Shown here: positions 28,901 through 36,107 of the stretch, in pieces | Numbering within the stretch: the stretch's first letter is position 1 | How the letters are laid out: the number at the start of each line of letters is the position of its first letter | Source: Candidatus Heimdallarchaeota archaeon | GTDB taxonomy: Archaea > Asgardarchaeota > Heimdallarchaeia > Heimdallarchaeales > Kariarchaeaceae | Length of the DNA: 64,000 nt | Assembly (NCBI GenBank): GCA_030149205.1 | Contig: JASBSB010000006.1 | Coordinates: 186,001 to 250,000 of the forward strand | Direction: 5' to 3' | Made by a program: the position numbers and the translations under genes | The notes under the pieces: generated by a model | What the model was told of the DNA's origin: nothing | Database searches by the model: none | Seen by the model: the letters and a program-made list of their open reading frames with translations, nothing else

Positions 28901-29215
28901 TTGAAGAAACTGAACAAACGTCTTAAGTACGGTATTTCTGAAGAACTAATCTCCTTGACAGAGATCCATCTTATTGGGAGAAAGCGTGCGAGAATTCTGT
29001 ACAACATGGGAATTAAATCAGTTAAAGACTTTATTACTCATCCTCGACCCTCCTTAGCCAAAGCATTAGGACCAAAGAACCTAGAAGCCATACTGAGAAC
29101 TTTGGACAATACCTCAATCTCAGATGACAATGTAGAGGAATTAATAGAGGAAGACTTTGATTTAGAGGAAGACACAGAAATCAATCAAAAGGGTTTAGAG
29201 TTCTTTTTTGGATGA
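25973..29215 (+). CDS. Hel308/Ski2-like DNA helicase containing an intein
   Basis: 1080 aa precursor; 746 aa after removal of the intein. Superfamily 2 helicase: motif I PTASGKT (47-53), motif Ia APLRALASEK, motif II DEIH (146-149), motif III SATISN, motif VI QMAGRAGRP, then a winged-helix/ratchet region and a C-terminal helix-hairpin-helix (IGRKRARILYNMGI). This order is that of archaeal Hel308, which works at stalled replication forks. The intein (residues 345-678) interrupts motif V between TASPTL and SAGVNTPSRRV. The last 25 residues are very acidic, then end GLEFFFG, which resembles a PCNA-binding (PIP) tail. Confidence 0.92.
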   Translation: MDIDELDLDFQFKEILKTHGIESLFPPQADAIRSGLLEGKNHVVAIPTASGKTLIAILAIVNRLLKYRGKAVYLAPLRALASEKYDEIREFVTPLGLSVGIATGDLDSEKEWVGNKDIIIATNEKFDSFIRQRKFWLNDIDIIISDEIHVINDNKRGPVLEVVLSQIKQKLPTCQIIALSATISNSSELAEWLGAELITSEWRPVSLKEGIWESGTIYFDDRTKTDEGRPSSRTPYVDLAINGVNQGGQSLVFCNTRNSVIQTAKKIAEKYSKSLNEVERENLEGLKKLVLATGEKTKLSQDLADLISQGVAFHHAGLHNKHRKIIEKAFKQRKIKILTASPTLCLDGSTEIMVGLNSTRLDSTGTKTTTFSVHDNRIDCESGVNVLRNYNDQYMLSISTKDGRTLTGTGNHKIMVQRGLRRQLIPLKDVKESDLLISALKLPFKQTINRFSELTSRKNLSKSTGFIDLSLDNELGFLFAIFYLCEMPYDFNGCLVISVKNLPTLNKYSKEVENLSQKFKKSILEVKRSNEELTFILHGWLAKFVIDTQIKEGLFPSKFHQAPPAFLVSFTRYFLQSGNPLEYSIKVRNHKLAKNLRNLFLLFGIVLSVSKNTITFKESISTVLSKIQLSSLTDKGELGQIPILNISETQIQEMVYDVQVRTPENNFLFLANGFVVHNSAGVNTPSRRVIIRSLHRYTSGFGNQYIPVLEYKQMAGRAGRPKYDDYGESILLAKNEMEKDELMNRYVTAETEMIFSKLGSEPSLRMHLLSFIVSGDVFDFDSALDMISTTFYGYQNSDQLFFIEETVERTFNVLTEAKLISSTEPYTPTPFGRKVNELYLDPLSAQIIKEGLQQVGNKYLSDIVYFHLLTTTPNVRTFYVREKEMEEVIGLVEEWSNKIITPESLDSEIRWDFLLQEMKTAQVLIEWINETSESDLLERYNVTSGDLYNIINTMEWLLRSSEEISKLFKLNKHAERLKKLNKRLKYGISEELISLTEIHLIGRKRARILYNMGIKSVKDFITHPRPSLAKALGPKNLEAILRTLDNTSISDDNVEELIEEDFDLEEDTEINQKGLEFFFG
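27005..28006 (+). mobile_element. Intein in the Hel308-like helicase, with degenerate LAGLIDADG endonuclease
   Basis: 334 residues in frame. Block A starts at Cys345 (CLDGSTEI), block B reads TGTGNHKIMV with the conserved His, and the end is FLFLANGFVVHN followed by extein Ser. Between these, NELGFLFAIFYLCEMPYD and a later segment around FLVSFTRYFLQSGNPLE sit where the two LAGLIDADG helices are expected, but both have lost the catalytic Asp. Helical HKLAKNLRNLFLLFGI after it is a usual endonuclease element. So splicing should work but homing probably does not. Confidence 0.9.
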
Positions 29216-29246
29216 GAGCTGTTGGTATAGATATTTTGATTACGTA

Positions 29247-29256
29247 ATATTTAAAA
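29247..29256 (+). promoter_or_regulatory. TATA-like box for the small secreted/membrane protein gene
   Basis: ATATTTAAAA, centred 27 nt before the ATG at 29279; fits leaderless transcription. Confidence 0.45.
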
Positions 29257-29278
29257 CTCTAATGTTTATTTAAAATTA

Positions 29279-29470
29279 ATGAAATTTAAGCTGTTATTCG
29301 TTCCACTAGGTTTACTAGTGAGTAACCTGTTGTTATCTGTTAGTGCAGATCCTCATTCAGGGGCGAGTTCAGTTTCCTTTAATGCGGTTGTTCCTATAAT
29401 AACACTTGCTGTCCTTGGATTTGCATCGACAAAACTAATAAAAAGAGAACCAAAAGAACTAAACGAATAG
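29279..29470 (+). CDS. Small protein with signal peptide and one membrane segment
   Basis: 63 aa. A signal peptide-like N-terminus (MKFKLLFVPLGLLVSNLLL, then SVSA at a possible cleavage site) is followed by a short outward stretch, a second hydrophobic segment (about 37-50) and a charged cytoplasmic-type tail. This resembles small archaeal membrane-anchored exported proteins. No function is recognised. The TATA-like box at the proper distance and clear topology support a real gene. It is followed at 48 nt by the deacetylase gene. Confidence 0.6.
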   Translation: MKFKLLFVPLGLLVSNLLLSVSADPHSGASSVSFNAVVPIITLAVLGFASTKLIKREPKELNE

Positions 29471-29518
29471 AACTATATCTGATTCCTTTAGAAATAACTA
29501 TGAGCCAGAAACAATTAA

Positions 29519-30550
29519 GTGCCGAGGATATATTATTCCGACAAGGGATTAAAACACTTTATGGGTGAAAATCATCTTGAATCACCTACCAGATTAAAAG
29601 TGTTAAGAGATGCCTTTTCCAATCAATCAACACTTTCTGTGAAATGGAAAGAAGCTAGGGATGCCACTCAAACCGAGCTTGAAACAACTCATTCAATCAC
29701 ACATATTGAAGAAATAGAGGAATCTCAAAATCACCAGTTCACAGAATTCACCCCTGATACAATTGCAAATGAGTTTACATACGAAGCAGCTTTATCCGCA
29801 GCGGGTGGAACAATTCAAGCAGCTCTATATGCCTTTGAAAAAAAACAGATCACTTTTGCAATGCTTAGACCTCCAGGTCATCATGCAACACATTCTGCTG
29901 CAATGGGATTTTGTTTCTTTAATAATGTAGCAATTGCAGCTAACATTTTAAGAACCGAAAAAAATTTAGATAAAATTGTAATCCTAGACATCGATAATCA
30001 CCATGGAAACGGAACACAAAGTCTTTTTTACCAGACCCCTGAGGTATTATATATTAGTCTACACGCACACCCAGCCTTTGCCTATCCTGGTACGGGATTA
30101 TGTACAGAAACAGGAGATGGCCTAGGATCTGGATTTAATATAAATATCCCTCTAACTTATCACATTGATGACAAAAACTACCTTTTAGCCATAGATGAAA
30201 TAGTTCTTCCAATAATTAACATTTATGATCCTCAAATGATGTTGATCTCATTAGGTTTGGACGGTTTACAAAATGACCCCTATGGAGCGTTATCTCTCTC
30301 TCCAGATGGGTTTTATGAGATTGGTAATAAACTAACTCAACTAAATGTCGTCAAAAATGGAAGAGTATCAGTAGTTTTAGAGGGAGGGTATAATTATGAA
30401 GACATGGGAAGAGCTACGGTTAACTTTTTTGAGGGAATAGAAGGAGTAGAGAGGGTAATTTCTCAGGAAGAATCTGATATCGACCCCGAGTTTATACGAA
30501 TTCTCCGCAAGGTAAAAGGTATTCAACGGGGATATTGGATTGGATTATAA
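29519..30550 (+). CDS. Histone deacetylase-family (HDAC/AcuC-like) hydrolase
   Basis: 343 aa from GTG. The zinc-dependent deacetylase fold is clear: RPPGHHAT (His121-His122), GFCFFNNVAIAA, LDIDNHHGNGT with Asp159 and His161, SLGLDG with Asp248, and the catalytic-loop LEGGYN. All expected zinc ligands and the Tyr are present. The family removes acetyl or other acyl groups from lysines or polyamines. Whether the substrate is a histone, other protein, or acetylpolyamine is not known. Arginase at 50 kb would fit polyamine turnover (inference only). No TATA box clear; may share a transcript with the small gene before it. Confidence 0.9.
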   Translation: MPRIYYSDKGLKHFMGENHLESPTRLKVLRDAFSNQSTLSVKWKEARDATQTELETTHSITHIEEIEESQNHQFTEFTPDTIANEFTYEAALSAAGGTIQAALYAFEKKQITFAMLRPPGHHATHSAAMGFCFFNNVAIAANILRTEKNLDKIVILDIDNHHGNGTQSLFYQTPEVLYISLHAHPAFAYPGTGLCTETGDGLGSGFNINIPLTYHIDDKNYLLAIDEIVLPIINIYDPQMMLISLGLDGLQNDPYGALSLSPDGFYEIGNKLTQLNVVKNGRVSVVLEGGYNYEDMGRATVNFFEGIEGVERVISQEESDIDPEFIRILRKVKGIQRGYWIGL

Positions 30551-30924
30551 TTGATCGTTTATTTAGATAAGGGGTTTCTAGCAAATTTTCAGAAGAGTTG
30601 ATGTGCGAAAATTTAATTCAAAAACACATCAGCTACAGCTAATTTGATTTGGATGCTTGCCAAACCAACCAAAACTTTTAAATAATCATTTTTTCCACAG
30701 GTGTTTGCTCAATTATGGTAACAAAACTGTCAATTTGTTGGAGAATTTCCCCATTTGCATTTTGGACAGTTAATTTTGAGCTGAGCTAATAAATCAAAAA
30801 TTTAAATTGAAAACCTAATGAGCTTAAAGACAGTTTTTTTTAATAAAAATTTTTAATATTTGGTTCCCTTTTTTTAAGAGCTGCTTATAGAACATAATCA
30901 ACTCCAACACTAATCACAAGAAAA
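30551..30924. other. 374-bp intergenic region with hairpin-forming repeats
   Basis: No ORF of note. A 9-bp inverted repeat, GTTGATGTG at 30597-30605 and CACATCAGC at 30625-30633 (one G-T pair), could form a hairpin after the deacetylase gene. Further on, AACTGTC near 30726 and GACAGTT near 30766 form a second, loosely spaced inverted repeat, and GACAGTTTTTTTT occurs again near 30829 just before a T-run. It may hold a terminator or a small RNA; nothing stronger is seen. Confidence 0.35.
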
Positions 30925-32142
30925 ATGAAATTCAGAAGAGTTAATCTTACTTCAGTAGATGCCTACTACTTCCTTAGGTCAGACCAGATGAGTCTTATAT
31001 TGTTGCCAATAATTTTAAAATGGGAAAAGGCTAACCTAACCATATCCCAAATGCTACTTTTGCAGGGTATATTTGCAATAGCAATTACTTTGTTAGAGGT
31101 TCCAACCGGTGTAATTTCAGACAAATTGACAAGGACTTTGGTGTTGAAGGCAGGATACACCTTAGTCTTTCTTGGAACTATTTTGTACTGGGGAAGCAAC
31201 TCTTTCAGCGGATTCTTGATCGCTGAATTAATATTTGCACTAGCCCTTAGTCTAATCTCTGGAACTCTGAATGCTTATTTATTTGAGTACTTGGTCTCAG
31301 AACAAAAAGAAGCAAAAGCTAAATCAATTTTTAGTAAATCCTTAAGTCTGAGACTAGGAACAAGTGTCATAGGAATTTTGCTAGGAGGTTCCATCTATGA
31401 ATTGAATAATAACATCCCTTTTGCCATGGCAAGCATCATAGCATGGATGAAATTAAGCGTCACTTTCCTCATTCCAAAGGTAGAAAATTCAATTCAACAT
31501 AATGAAAACGCGGTTAGGAAAGGAGATAACCTGATAATCAAAGCAATACATGCAGTTGTCTATAATTCGAGGATATTGCAGGTGTTTCTTTTAACTCTAT
31601 TCATAATCGTTCCTTTTAAAATCCAGTTCTGGACCTACAAACCTCTCATGAGTGGATTTGGATTTAGTTTAGAATTAATTGGTCTCTTATTTGCTTTGTT
31701 GAACTGTGTGGCAATTCTATTTTCTTACCTGGCTAAAAAGATATCAATCAGTCCTCTAAATGTGTTTATTATCATTAGTTTAGGGATATTTGGTCTTTGG
31801 ATGTTAGCACTGTCGACTGAGTTTGGTCCACTTCTTATTGGAATGATAATAGCACAAGTGTTGAGAGGTGGGGTTCAACCAGTCTTACAGGTTGAATTGC
31901 AAAAAAGTCTGAGCAATGACATTAGAGCGACAGTAGCAAGTTTAATCTCGATGGTCTCAAATTTGGTTTTTGGAATGTTGACATTTGTTTATAATTTAAA
32001 CAATTTGAACATAGGCCAAGTAAATTGGTTGACTGCCTCCCTAACTATGCTTCTAGCTCTGTTATTTGGAATTCCTTCTCTAATGAGGATAATAGTTGAC
32101 AATAAGGTTGTTAAGGTTCAAAAACCCAAACCGTTAAGCTAA
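30925..32142 (+). CDS. MFS transporter
   Basis: 405 aa with about 12 membrane segments. The first cytoplasmic loop has EVPTGVISDKLTR, the MFS signature (GxxxDRxGRR-like, with PTG), and the second half resembles drug or metabolite exporters. The substrate is unknown. It converges with the HTH regulator gene with a 4-bp overlap, and a 374-bp gap precedes it. Confidence 0.85.
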   Translation: MKFRRVNLTSVDAYYFLRSDQMSLILLPIILKWEKANLTISQMLLLQGIFAIAITLLEVPTGVISDKLTRTLVLKAGYTLVFLGTILYWGSNSFSGFLIAELIFALALSLISGTLNAYLFEYLVSEQKEAKAKSIFSKSLSLRLGTSVIGILLGGSIYELNNNIPFAMASIIAWMKLSVTFLIPKVENSIQHNENAVRKGDNLIIKAIHAVVYNSRILQVFLLTLFIIVPFKIQFWTYKPLMSGFGFSLELIGLLFALLNCVAILFSYLAKKISISPLNVFIIISLGIFGLWMLALSTEFGPLLIGMIIAQVLRGGVQPVLQVELQKSLSNDIRATVASLISMVSNLVFGMLTFVYNLNNLNIGQVNWLTASLTMLLALLFGIPSLMRIIVDNKVVKVQKPKPLS

Positions 32143-32606
32143 GGTATGTAAATTACAGAGTTTGGTTTTCCAAAAATAATTTGGATCTTTGGATCTCTCT
32201 TTTCTAACTTTCTAATGTATGCTCGAACAGTAGATTGTGGAACCTGCAAAAGTTTTGCAAGTTGGGTAGTTGTGAAAGGTTTATTTTCATGGTTTATTAA
32301 GAACTGGTGGATTTTTTCAATTATTAACCCTCTAACGGGTTCCTTCCCATCTACTGTCTCTTGTTTTGGAAGGTCTCCTCTTAAAATTGAGTCTACATAA
32401 TTAAATCTTTGTTCCTTCTTTAAATTTCTTATGCGGGGTATCTTTTCAACTAACATCGCATATAATTGAATCGCCTCTACAGTATATTGAGTTTGACTTA
32501 TCTCCATCATCTCAGCGTATCGCTTAACAGTATCTAGTGTTTCTGCAGACCATCTTTGAGAAATTGAGATTTTCTTAGATTTTGTTGGCAATTGAGAGGT
32601 ATTCAT
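32139..32606 (-). CDS. Putative DNA-binding protein, HTH at C-terminus
   Basis: 155 aa. The C-terminal third reads as a winged helix-turn-helix (PFTTTQLAKLLQVPQSTVRAYIRKLEKR). The N-terminal part (SAETLDTVKRYAEMMEISQTQYTVEAIQLYA) looks like a ribbon-helix-helix-type element. It is divergent from the secretion ATPase gene and could regulate it (inference). No ligand-binding domain is visible. Confidence 0.7.
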   Translation of the reverse strand: MNTSQLPTKSKKISISQRWSAETLDTVKRYAEMMEISQTQYTVEAIQLYAMLVEKIPRIRNLKKEQRFNYVDSILRGDLPKQETVDGKEPVRGLIIEKIHQFLINHENKPFTTTQLAKLLQVPQSTVRAYIRKLEKRDPKIQIIFGKPNSVIYIP

Positions 32607-32817
32607 AATGTGAGAATTTATGTTCTTTGGTCAAGATTCAATCTAGTAACAATGAGTCCCGGACCATCGATTAATTTAACCTTATTTACTACTTAAGTTA
32701 GGACAATTATTTTTTGTACATCAAAAATTCAAACTCTTATCAATTAGTTTTATCCAACCCTGCTCAAAAAAGATTTTTAACTCTAAATGCTGTTGAAACA
32801 AGAGGATAAACTCAGAT

Positions 32818-33993
32818 ATGCTGATAACCGATACTCTATCAAACGAAGATACAATTTTGCCTCAATTAAGAATAAACTTTGAATATCCAAATGACTGGTC
32901 TGAAAATATCATTACCTTACAAAAATTATATCTCGATAAACATGAGTTAAACTCTCCACCACGTGCGTTCAATGAGACTATTGAACTTTTGAAAAATTAT
33001 GCAAGGACTTCGTTGATGCTGGAAAATGAAAAGAGTATTGAGGCTTTGGTTTGGGCTAGTATTGGATTACTGGAGATATATCTGCTGGCACAAAACCCTC
33101 AAATTACAGAGCTCTTCTTAACCAAAATCGGTTCAGCCATTTTTATCAACCATCATGAATATGGTCGCTGTAAAACAGACCTTTTTTTTACGGAGAATCT
33201 CTGGTATGCCATCAAAAACAGGGTAGAATTTGAAACCGGTCAAGCACTCACTCCTCTTTCACCAGCGTTGAAGGTGGGATTAGTGAGTTCAATCGGAGCT
33301 CTACGTATTTCAATTCAAGTTGAACCTCTTTCTCCTGAAGGACCAACTATGAATATACGAAGGCTACCATCTAAACCAATTACCTTGGAATCATTGGTTT
33401 CTCAGGGTCAGCTTTCAAATAGAATTTCCGAATTATTAATGGATTCGCTAAATCAAAGAAAGAATATTATCATAGCAGGAGAACCCGCATCAGGAAAAAC
33501 CACCTTAGCTAATTCATTACTTTTAAATGTTGATCCAACATGGAGATTAATTGTTATTGAGGATGCCCGAGAACTGATAATAGACCATAACAACCATCCA
33601 TTAACAACCAGGTTCTCTATGCCAAGCGTTGGTGCGGATTCCCGATATTCTCAACGTGCCAATGAAATCGCCAGGCTACTACATAGATCCCCAGATTATG
33701 TGTTCTTGGGAGAGATTCAGAACAAAGATGACAGTCTAGCTACATTTGAAGGATTTGCAGCTGGTCTAAGAGGGATTGCAACAACTCACGGAAAAAACTT
33801 GGAATCTTTATTATCAAGATGGACAAACAGTCATGGAATGCCATACCAATTGCTCAGCTCAATTGACCTGATAGTTTTTACACGTAGAATTTTTCACGAT
33901 GGGAAGATTGATTTGAAAGCTGACAAAGTATATTGTCGAAAAGAAGGAATTAGGTTTGATGGATTTTCAGAGGTAATGGAACTTGGATCTTGA
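32818..33993 (+). CDS. Type II/IV secretion-type ATPase (PilT/CpaF/ArlI superfamily)
   Basis: 391 aa. Walker A GEPASGKT lies at residues 221-228, followed by VIEDARELI (Asp box), VFLGEIQ (Walker B-like), and ATTHG (His box), in the usual order. The N-terminal 200 residues hold the variable domain. It drives assembly of pili, archaella or secretion machinery from the cytoplasmic side. Its 3' end overlaps the next gene by 11 bp, so the pair is cotranslated. No pilin or prepilin peptidase gene is visible nearby. The subfamily is not assigned. Confidence 0.85.
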   Translation: MLITDTLSNEDTILPQLRINFEYPNDWSENIITLQKLYLDKHELNSPPRAFNETIELLKNYARTSLMLENEKSIEALVWASIGLLEIYLLAQNPQITELFLTKIGSAIFINHHEYGRCKTDLFFTENLWYAIKNRVEFETGQALTPLSPALKVGLVSSIGALRISIQVEPLSPEGPTMNIRRLPSKPITLESLVSQGQLSNRISELLMDSLNQRKNIIIAGEPASGKTTLANSLLLNVDPTWRLIVIEDARELIIDHNNHPLTTRFSMPSVGADSRYSQRANEIARLLHRSPDYVFLGEIQNKDDSLATFEGFAAGLRGIATTHGKNLESLLSRWTNSHGMPYQLLSSIDLIVFTRRIFHDGKIDLKADKVYCRKEGIRFDGFSEVMELGS

Positions 33994-35173
33994 TAAATAT
34001 TTTCAAGAGTTACCAAATTTGCCCCTAGAGGCGAGGATATTTTTGATCTCAAACATTAGTATAGTTTTGTTCACTGTAACTCTTTTCATTTTTACATCAA
34101 GCCAACTATTCCAGGAATTTAATAATTTCATATTGTTATTAAGTCTGACTTTACTTAGTTTTGGTTTATACATAGGAGTGATCCTTCATTTCGAGCAAAA
34201 AAGGTTAGAACTCGACAGAAAAAGATCTTCTTGGCTCCTAGGTCTTCTGCAAAGGGGAATTCTGTCAAAGGTGATGGTATCACCATCAAATATATGGTAT
34301 CTAGCCACAGTTACGAACCGAATTGACCTCACAAGTTTTAGAGCGAGTGAGCTAGGGATAGAAAAGGTTCAAATCCCTGATGTTGAGACTTTTCCCCCAG
34401 ATTTAGAGTTAGCTGAGCGAGAACTGACTAAAGTTGAGGAAAGATCCTCAATTTTATTGTCGATTGTTGTTTTCATTCCTATTATGTTTGCTTTATTAAA
34501 CATGTTTAGACGAACGGAGATTTATTTGGCTCTTTTGGAGGGTCAGGTGGCATTAATATTTGGAGCTTCACTTTTGTATTATTTCCGTCAGATGACCAAT
34601 TTATCCGGATGGGAGAAAACCGTTTCTAGATTAAATTTACTCAAAGATGATATCATCGTTTTAGGAAAGCGAAATTTGATAAATAAAACAGATATTTTTG
34701 AAAAACCAAGATCCTTAGAAATAGGAATGGAATTAAACAAACTGGAGGGGTCTCCAGCTCTAGAAACCCTTGCAACTATAATAAATATCGCAACAAGCCT
34801 ACCTAGGGAACTAAGAGAGAGGTTTATTGATAGAACTCTTGAAGATTTGAAAGATTTACCAAAGGAAGAAAAGTTAGTTGACATTCGTTGGAAGGCGTTT
34901 AGAGCAAGAGTCATCTTTATGATAACAACCGCAGTCGCTATTGTGGGGTTAATTTCTGGGATCAGTTCATTTATTGTCCCGAAGCTTGTGTTTGCCTCCT
35001 TACCTATAGGGTCAACGCCATATATAGAATTTATCATTTTTACTCTCTCAATAACACTTAGTGGGTTACTCGCTAGACTATGGTTCCAGTGGAAGGAAGT
35101 CATCAATTGGGTAATTGTTTGGAGCTTGGAATTTTGGATTTTTCGCTATTTTGCAATACTGATTCTTCAATAA
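33983..35173 (+). CDS. Probable membrane partner of the secretion ATPase (T2SS-F/TadC-like)
   Basis: 396 aa. Hydrophobic pairs lie near residues 20-70 and 155-195, and three more at about 310-396, separated by charged cytoplasmic regions; this is a T2SSF/TadC-like topology. The overlap with the ATPase gene and shared strand strongly suggest they form one machine. No T2SSF signature is certain from reading alone. It would be the inner-membrane platform for a pilus or secretion device (inference). Confidence 0.6.
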   Translation: MDLDKYFQELPNLPLEARIFLISNISIVLFTVTLFIFTSSQLFQEFNNFILLLSLTLLSFGLYIGVILHFEQKRLELDRKRSSWLLGLLQRGILSKVMVSPSNIWYLATVTNRIDLTSFRASELGIEKVQIPDVETFPPDLELAERELTKVEERSSILLSIVVFIPIMFALLNMFRRTEIYLALLEGQVALIFGASLLYYFRQMTNLSGWEKTVSRLNLLKDDIIVLGKRNLINKTDIFEKPRSLEIGMELNKLEGSPALETLATIINIATSLPRELRERFIDRTLEDLKDLPKEEKLVDIRWKAFRARVIFMITTAVAIVGLISGISSFIVPKLVFASLPIGSTPYIEFIIFTLSITLSGLLARLWFQWKEVINWVIVWSLEFWIFRYFAILILQ

Positions 35174-35189
35174 ATTGGAGTCCAATTAA

Positions 35190-35621
35190 CTATAACACAG
35201 ATAACTCAATTTGGGAATACTTGTTATTGGCCAAACTCCAGCATTTTACAGCTGTTGTATTCGAATTTTGGTCAAGTTTCAATATAAGATAATAAAGATT
35301 GGGTACTGAATACAAGAGATCCGTTTTTGATGGAATTGCCTTCCCATTTGGGTGGGAATGGAATATCCCCATCAATTCCAGACCCAATGCCGTTTGTTTT
35401 TCTTCTATTGACAAAAGTTCAAATGGATCAATCAGATACTCAGTCCTAGGTGAAGTTGAGATGTTCTTTACAAATATGACTCGATCTACGATTAGACTGT
35501 CGTCAGGAAACGAAAAAACAAGAGCACACGATTCATTAGGTAGGTTTGTCTTAGATTTATTGACGAGTTGCCGAAATATATGTCTTGGGAGAACAATTAC
35601 TTTTTTTTCTCCATCTCCCAA
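35190..35621 (-). CDS. JAMM/MPN+ metalloprotease-like protein (Rpn11/CSN5-type fold, stand-alone)
   Basis: 143 aa, just the MPN domain. The JAMM motif is complete: Glu30, H-S-H at 88-90, Pro91, Ser98 and Asp101 (HSHPNGKAIPSKTD). Such enzymes cleave isopeptide bonds of ubiquitin or ubiquitin-like modifiers, or process sulfur-carrier proteins. In Asgard archaea, ubiquitin-like systems with JAMM enzymes are known. The start overlaps the end of the GNAT gene upstream by 25 bp, so the two are a unit. No ubiquitin-like, E1 or E2 gene is visible here. Confidence 0.88.
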   Translation of the reverse strand: MGDGEKKVIVLPRHIFRQLVNKSKTNLPNESCALVFSFPDDSLIVDRVIFVKNISTSPRTEYLIDPFELLSIEEKQTALGLELMGIFHSHPNGKAIPSKTDLLYSVPNLYYLILKLDQNSNTTAVKCWSLANNKYSQIELSVL

Positions 35622-36025
35622 CTCTTAACTTTGAATTTATTTGAGTTCCAAAATCTCATTCCACCTTCAGTGACAGCTCTAGCTGAAAGAGATTTATTAG
35701 GATAAAGTTCTTCAGCATACTTTACGAGTCTAGATGCTAAACCACTTCTTCGAAAGTCTAATCTGACATAAAGGGACTGCAAGTGTACTTTCTCTCCTTT
35801 TACATCAGTGTCCAAAATCCCGATTAGCTCATGGTCAGTAAAGGCTAGAATAACAGATGTTCCTTGACCATTATTGACCTTCTGATTAATTTCATCCCCA
35901 GAATTTCTTAAAAAATCAGGGACAGTTTCATCTTTGCTGGCAATTAGTGCAAAGTCATATATTGCTCCACTGTCTTCAGAGGTTGCAACTCTCAATGTAA
36001 TTTTCGAGGCATCTAATGGTTTCAT
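35597..36025 (-). CDS. GNAT N-acetyltransferase
   Basis: 142 aa. The acetyl-CoA-binding segment LYVRLDFRRSGLASRLVKYAEEL fits motif A, and the strand LTDHELIGILD-like ELIGILDTDVKGEKVHLQ precedes it; ARAVTEGGMRFWNSNKFKV fits motif B. Substrate unknown. It is followed by the JAMM gene with a 25-bp overlap, so a functional link with that protease is possible but unproven. A TATA-like CTTTATTAGG lies about 25 nt before its ATG. Confidence 0.8.
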   Translation of the reverse strand: MKPLDASKITLRVATSEDSGAIYDFALIASKDETVPDFLRNSGDEINQKVNNGQGTSVILAFTDHELIGILDTDVKGEKVHLQSLYVRLDFRRSGLASRLVKYAEELYPNKSLSARAVTEGGMRFWNSNKFKVKSWEMEKKK

Positions 36026-36107
36026 ACAATATTAGTAACCTTAAGCTTTATTAGGTTTTATTCATTCTAACCTACAATTCTTCCCATTCAAGCCAAAATT
36101 TCATGCG

